DNA of 64,000 nucleotides, from positions 2,491,848 to 2,555,847 of the forward strand of contig ML133389.1 of the NCBI GenBank assembly GCA_003864495.1. Direction: 5' to 3'. The DNA comes from Nemopilema nomurai. Its lineage: Eukaryota > Cnidaria > Scyphozoa > Rhizostomeae > Rhizostomatidae. How positions within the stretch are numbered: the first letter of the stretch is position 1; the number at the start of each line of letters is the position of its first letter. Positions 61,301-64,000 of this stretch are shown here, piece by piece. The translations under genes and the position numbers were made by a program. A model generated the notes under the pieces. The model saw only the letters and a program-made list of their open reading frames with translations. It was not told the origin of the DNA and did no database searches.

Positions 61301-62972
61301 CACAATTTGAGACGATTTGAGAATTCTTGATGCATACGCCCAACCTTTTTTGAGACGCCTTCCCTCAGATCGGTGTTTGTCGACAAAATAAGAACAGGCT
61401 TAGGCCCTTCTTCTTGTGCCAAGCAGAAAGAAGAATCTCATCTTTTTAGAATTGCATTGAATCCCCATCTTTCTTCTTGATTCCGGATGGAAAGGGAGTC
61501 TCTATACGGTTGACCTGTTCACGCAGCAACACAAGCCTTCTCAAGCAAACCCCTTACAAAGTGCAGGGCTGCAGAAGTAGTTGATAATAGTAGCTCTTCG
61601 TAACACAAAGTGGCTCTGTTGGGTCTTCAACAACAATTTACCAAGGCCTACTTGATGCATACCAGAGTAGTTGCTGTGTCTGTGGTGCCTGTATCCAATT
61701 TTTTATGCCATATTTAGTGGGTTTCAACGGTAGATATTGGCAAAAATCGACCCTGCCTCTAAATGCAACCATAGCTCCAACAATGACAAATTCCACGTGT
61801 GGGATGTAGCTTTTTGAATGTTGAGGGATTAGCAGCCATTTTGCCAACCTCATTCTTAGAGATGAAGTCAAACAGCAGACTCTGCACAGCCTTCCTTCTT
61901 GCTGATAATAACAATAGTCTTAATTCTTTTGTAGATCATATGTGTGAATACGACCATGTCAAGAAATTTCTTACTTTTAATGCTGAGATGATTATTGATT
62001 TAGATATCTTCAGGCCCATACCATACATATGTGTCAGATTTATTGGAGTTTTCCCAAGGATGAAACAACAAAGACAGCAGGATGTAATGGCTACAGCCTA
62101 TGCCACTGCCACAGAACACGTATTGATTGATTGACTGATTGATTGATTGATTAATTGATTGCATTGATTGATTGACTGTAATGACTGATTAATTGATTGA
62201 TTGCATTGATTGATTGTAATGACTGATTGATTGATTAACTGATTGATTGACTGAAAAAATATATTGTATCTATTCACACAAAAACAAACATAGTTTATAA
62301 CATACTGTCAATTTTCTCTAAAGCCCCCTGCCCAATTAAGCACCCACTCTCTTATTAGCCCCCTTTTTAGAAGGAAAAAGGAAATATCTGATGCCAAAAT
62401 TACAGGACATTGGTAATCAGAGGTATGAAGTCGACCCTTTTGAATGTTTTATTTCAGAAGACGACATGACCCAAGAAGAAATTATAGAGTTGATAATTGA
62501 TGGTAATGATGATAAAAATATTATTGATGTAGAAGCCCCTTTTGATGTTTCTTTTATTTTGCAAATACAAAAGAAAATCACTGAGAATGGTTTTCGTTAC
62601 AAAATATTAATTAAGCCCCCTCACAATTTAGCTTCCTTTTTCCTATAAGCCCCTCCTTGAAGTGCTGAGAAAGAATGAGCCCAGGGGGGCAAAAAAAGAA
62701 TTTATGGTAATCAGAAAGTAATTTCTTGGAGAAGCTTCCCACCTGAGATAGAAGACAGCTCCTTTATCGTCTGGCCCATTCTTCCAATTATCCTCCCAAC
62801 TGCTGTTTGCGGCACCAATATCACTTCTGTCTCAACTGGTGGTGTATCTGCAATGAATTTCTTTACTCTCTCCACAGCGTCTCTTACCTTCTCTCGCTCT
62901 CCTCTTATCTCCAGAATCCGGTCCTTTTTCTCACCTGGTATACTGTCAGCTGTCTCCTTTTCAAAATCAAAT
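44802..62972 (-). CDS. TDRKH: Tudor and KH domain-containing protein (TDRKH/Papi homologue), 5'-partial
   Basis: Seven exons in transcript order: 62972-62743, 58568-58401, 54347-53960, 53290-53226, 49517-49366, 47571-47508, 46324-44802 (TGA). All phases fit, giving 862 codons. The order is the end of KH1, KH2 with GRMG loop, a linker, an extended Tudor domain (WYRATV, YYIDYGDTGDVPFGDLR, ELDAQAIECFL, WTDESIDRFEDLSYCAKW, VNIGEQLVKDGFAL) and a long acidic tail. The family sits on mitochondria in germ cells, binds methyl-arginine Piwi proteins through Tudor, and supports piRNA 3'-end trimming. The N-terminal anchor and most of KH1 are beyond the right edge. Vertebrate TDRKH ends soon after the Tudor domain, so the tail is unusual. 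Confidence 0.92.
46325..47507 (-). other. TDRKH last intron
   Basis: Intron between exons 47571-47508 and 46324-44802. It contains a 9-bp repeat 'catggggca' at 46862-46892. No other exon or named transposon is seen. Confidence 0.6.
47508..47571 (-). CDS. TDRKH: TDRKH exon: end of extended Tudor domain
   Basis: Acceptor cctttcag|GAT, donor CAAG|gtgcta, phases 0 and 1. It encodes DVNIGEQLVKDGFALKT and NESQ, equal to the 'dIGleLVhkGyA' segment that closes the SN-like half of TDRKH Tudor domains. Confidence 0.88.
47860..48430 (-). pseudogene. Tc1/mariner transposase remnant in TDRKH intron
   Basis: On the minus strand, around 48045-47990, frames with small shifts read GNCPDLNQTEILWTILKTKV. This is the PDLNPIE-NLW-K region that follows the second Asp of Tc1/mariner transposases. 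Downstream TWSYVIRELCNMPRRM fits the C terminus. Upstream (48150-48060) QRGQIVISYKQDLS is compatible. Frameshifts and a degenerate PDLN motif show it is dead. Confidence 0.6.
48450..49262 (+). repeat. 'atggcgtcactatt' minisatellite with higher-order structure
   Basis: Units of about 15-17 bp ('tatggcgtcactattg', 'tggcgtcatttctatgaag') are arranged in a higher-order block of about 250 bp. The block with 'gtgtatttggtcattttt' occurs at about 48750 and again at 49000. Open plus-strand frames (Trp-Arg-His-rich) simply follow the repeat. It ends 104 bp downstream of the TDRKH exon 49366-49517. Confidence 0.93.
49366..49517 (-). CDS. TDRKH: TDRKH exon: second half of extended Tudor domain
   Basis: Acceptor gggtcatttcag|AT, donor GCGGAG|gtttga, phases 1 and 0. 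It encodes GQWTDESIDRFEDLSYCAKW, then MGRKVGC and LPCLELVDTN, matching the 'W.eeAld.FdrLThcAdWk' segment of TDRKH. Its acceptor and first 31-36 bases are duplicated three more times upstream in the transcript. Confidence 0.92.
49485..50030 (-). repeat. about 160-bp tandem repeat duplicating a 3' splice site
   Basis: The minus-strand unit contains 'cccgggtcatttcag', then the first codons of the exon (DGQWTDESIDRF), then intron sequence. Acceptor positions are 49517 (authentic exon end), 49677, 49837 and 49996. Copies 49790-49837 and 49630-49677 are almost identical. The outermost copy (about 49950-49996) has several substitutions and one base less. Confidence 0.93.
50745..53205 (-). repeat. 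20-bp minisatellite (about 120 copies)
   Basis: Unit 'actgggttggggtaaactgg' on the plus strand (variants 'ggtctaggttgtggt' and 'ggcctagattgggg'). It starts right after a short lead and stops about 20 bp short of TDRKH exon 53226-53290, on its donor side. Variant blocks recur in larger groups. Long Pro/Gln/Val minus-strand frames arise because 60 bp equals three units. Confidence 0.97.
53226..53290 (-). CDS. TDRKH: TDRKH exon: mid Tudor domain
   Basis: Acceptor ttatttttag|A, donor AAAAG|gtgagc, phases 2 and 1. It encodes SEHLELDAQAIECFLVNVEP, matching 'Dfl.LPfQAIECsLa.I.P' of the family. Confidence 0.92.
53960..54347 (-). CDS. TDRKH: TDRKH exon: linker and Tudor core
   Basis: Acceptor ctgtttattttccag|TT, donor CCAAA|gtaagc, phases 1 and 2. 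After a basic linker (RRRSQSP) it encodes the N-terminal part of the extended Tudor (FVSAFDVPGHFYIQLVTKES) and the barrel (VGDMVCAP, LWYRATVTEV, YYIDYGDTGDVPFGDLR). The aromatic and acidic residues of the methyl-arginine cage region (W/Y, Y-x-D-Y-G-D) are in place. Confidence 0.94.
54490..55130 (-). repeat. long GAA/GGA purine tract (pyrimidine on the transcript strand)
   Basis: 640 bp almost free of pyrimidines on the plus strand, made of 'gaagaagaggaagaag' and 'gagcaagaacaagaagt' sub-blocks with internal duplications of roughly 130 and 60 bp. It lies about 140 bp upstream of the Tudor exon acceptor. The open frames on either strand are compositional. Confidence 0.95.
55140..57040 (-). other. 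TDRKH intron segment, no recognised exon
   Basis: Single-copy sequence. A minus-strand frame at 55436-55849 (137 codons) and a neighbouring one at 55782-55997 are longer than most here and not repetitive, but I cannot place them in any family. They could be degraded transposon sequence. Confidence 0.4.
57060..57655 (-). pseudogene. Tc1/mariner transposase remnant in TDRKH intron
   Basis: Minus-strand frames read VKRILQKYGLKAAKK (paired-like DNA-binding end), KARNKFSHGQK, then after frameshifts a WGC segment. At 57190-57130 two frames together give LPWPAQAP and DWNIIENVWLFIK, the 'WPaqSPDLNpIEnlWxxlK' motif of Tc1-type transposases. Multiple stops and shifts mean no active protein. Confidence 0.7.
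57688..57752 (-). mobile_element. possible tRNA-derived SINE head
   Basis: Reverse strand: 'gttgctcgttgggttgctcg' is A-box-like and 'ggttcgaatcttcgg' is B-box-like at tRNA spacing. No body match was found in the window. Confidence 0.35.
58401..58568 (-). CDS. TDRKH: TDRKH exon: second half of KH2
   Basis: Acceptor cttgttttcttag|GT, donor CACTG|gtttgt, phase 1 at both ends. It encodes GARINVQSSSDRSLEGSQKV, then TLTGSAQQIEYAKGLIVEKV and EEDRLSRLRRDPENV. This is the beta-beta'-alpha' half of a KH fold, as in TDRKH KH2 ('kItG...AakhlIleKV.Ede'). Its acceptor is the founder of the 37-bp array. Confidence 0.94.
58561..59822 (-). repeat. 37-bp minisatellite made of a 3' splice site (about 34 copies)
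   Basis: Each minus-strand unit reads 'ataaagcttctccc' + 'ttcttgttttcttag' + 'gtgccagg': pyrimidine tract, AG and the first eight bases of the KH2 exon. Units differ by single changes ('agagag/agggag', 'gtacc/gcacc', 'gatgc/gaagc'), and a few have small deletions. It begins at the authentic acceptor (58569-58570) and extends 1.25 kb into the intron. Confidence 0.97.
60824..61875 (-). pseudogene. piggyBac (PGBD) transposase remnant in TDRKH intron
   Basis: At the upstream (right) end the minus frame reads SYIPHVEFVIVGAMVAFRGR, VDFCQYLPLKPTKYGIKNW, the 'f.GR..f.QYmp.KP.kwGiK' region of DDE_Tnp_1_7. Further along is VTDNYFYT, equal to the 'DNfYTS' motif. At 61040-60870 come NNQLRTQYPTACSTKCWW and FLYDISLANAFICFKES, the 'D.m.syY...r..kkWW...f..lldi.i.NAfil' segment. 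The acidic residue usually before 'GM..FkGR' is replaced, and stops interrupt the frame. Confidence 0.82.
62128..62250. repeat. (TTGA)n degenerate microsatellite
   Basis: Runs of 'ttgattgattgactgattga' with interruptions such as 'ttgcattgattgattg'. Confidence 0.9.
62315..62715. mobile_element. divergent 'aagccccc' element
   Basis: C-rich blocks at the left ('aaagccccctgcccaattaa') and right ('taagcccctcc', 'aggggggcaaaaaaag') surround an AT-rich core with an 85-codon open frame that I do not recognise (62391-62648). It resembles the style of the 'TACCGTAAATCC' MITEs, but with a different core. It ends 28 bp from the donor of TDRKH exon 62743-62972. Confidence 0.4.
62743..62972 (-). CDS. TDRKH: TDRKH exon: end of KH1 and start of KH2
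   Basis: Acceptor aattttag|A (phase 2), donor ATCTCAG|gtggga (phase 1). It encodes FDFEKE, DRILEIRGEREKVRDAVERV (last strand and helix of KH1), then TEVILVPQTAVGRIIGRMG and QTIKELSSIS, the first strand, helix and GxxG loop (GRMG) of KH2. The exon carrying the first half of KH1 must be to the right. A minus-strand GTAAGT donor at about 63972-63977 is present, but the residues before it do not look like KH. Confidence 0.93.
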
Positions 62973-63247
62973 CTAAAATATTTAGGAAAGTTATGTTAGC
63001 ATATCTTGTTAGGTGGATATATAGTTTTTATCAGTTTATTTCTAAAACTAAATGGAATGAAATGTTGACAAAAAAATTAGATTTTAGAAAACAAAATTTC
63101 ATATGCATATTGACATTTGCTTATTTTCTCATCATTATCTAAAAATGTCAAAGTATATATAATTAAAAATGTAATATTCAAAATGTATATATACTAATTT
63201 CAAGTTCATGGCCAACACTTTTTGTTTACCTTTGAAATGAAAATATA

Positions 63248-63640
63248 TACCGTAAATCCTTGAATAAGCCCCCTGGGGGCTTATTTATTTTTGACATTTT
63301 TGGTTGGGGGCTTATTCAAGGGGGGGGCTTATTCGAGGGGGGGGCTTATAAAATTTCCTGAAAAATGCCACATAAAAAGACAATTTTTGAAATTTTTTTC
63401 TTTTCACAATATAAAAAATAACCTAAGTATAAAGTAACATTTGATTAAATTATTAACAAAAACATAAATTTTTATGGTAATTCACTAAAATGCCAAAGGC
63501 AACCTCAGGAGTCAAAAATCTACAAATCGAGGGGGGCTTATTCAAGGGGGGGGCTTATTTAAAGTTTGTAGTTCTAGGGTGGGGGCTTATTCGAGGGAGG
63601 GGGCTTTTTCAAGAGGGGGCCAATTCTAGGATTTACGGTA
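63248..63640 (-). mobile_element. 'TACCGTAAATCC' MITE, copy E
   Basis: Same orientation as copy B. Ends are taccgtaaatccttgaata and attctaggatttacggta. The core 'atgccaaaggcaacctcagg' is identical to copy B, with expanded G-rich 'ggggcttattcgaggg' blocks. It sits in the TDRKH intron beyond the right-most exon. Confidence 0.88.
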
Positions 63641-64000
63641 TACCATTTTGATGTGACCAATCTTTGCTGGCACAAGTTTTAAGTTGAACATTACATGGGA
63701 TAGCAAGGCTGTATCTAAGGAGTACTACTTCTGTGCCTGATAAGGATTACAGTTTATGGTTCTTATAAATAGATTATTTGACACAGAAATGTATCAGTTA
63801 TTCAAATTATATTTTAGCTGTGCGTTTAAAGTGTATGTTTTTATGCCGATTTTAGTAAAAAGCTTGTCAAGATTTAGTTTCCTGGGACGGGAGAAGATTG
63901 ACAAATTTGACAATTAAAGTTTTAAATGTTCAGTTGAAAATAAAATCGGCAAGCTTCTTTAAAATGGCAGACTTACCATAAAATATACCATAGAATATCT

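Noticed and set aside
63954..64000. Next TDRKH exon ending at the GTAAGT on the minus strand
   Set aside because: The visible residues before the donor do not resemble the first half of KH1, and the frame cannot be followed past the window edge.

Overview
The window is AT-rich animal nuclear DNA. It has spliced genes with GT-AG introns, many transposon families and several large tandem arrays. Nothing in it looks bacterial or viral. The gene set (an ERAP-type M1 aminopeptidase, a TDRKH/Papi homologue, a Frizzled-CRD gene with a kringle exon and a GPI-anchored Ly6 protein) and the repeats (Penelope, Harbinger, piggyBac, Tc1/mariner, tRNA-SINE) fit an early-branching or marine invertebrate. A cnidarian is my best guess, but the sequence cannot prove it. 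Gene models were built by hand from splice sites, reading phase and protein families.

Layout. 1-2575 is a 157-bp satellite. 4731-10499 (+) holds the last nine recognisable exons of an M1 aminopeptidase, covering its C-terminal ERAP1_C domain; the catalytic part lies left of the window. 10.5-18.0 kb has no recognisable gene, only MITEs and inverted motifs. 18.0-24.5 kb is a second, larger array of the same satellite. 26.6-27.2 kb is a 19-bp minisatellite. 28146-33641 (+) is a short secreted Frizzled-CRD gene whose CRD is split by an intron that contains a complete, phase-symmetric kringle exon. 34.3-40.3 kb is transposon debris (Penelope GIY-YIG fragment, TIR MITEs, tRNA-SINE). 40453-43101 (+) is a two-exon GPI-anchored Ly6/three-finger protein. 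44.8-63.0 kb (-) is a TDRKH homologue covering the end of KH1, KH2, the extended Tudor domain and a long acidic tail; its first exons lie right of the window.

Most notable points. (1) The kringle exon sits between the eighth and ninth cysteine codons of a CRD. All junctions are phase 1, so inclusion and skipping both stay in frame. (2) In the TDRKH homologue two unrelated tandem arrays have amplified a genuine 3' splice site: about 34 copies of 37 bp at the KH2 exon, and four copies of about 160 bp at the second Tudor exon. In the second array two copies form potential in-frame 48-nt microexons. (3) The same gene, whose family works in transposon silencing, carries piggyBac and mariner relics in its introns and ends in an unusual 507-residue acidic tail with a SUMO-interaction-like motif.
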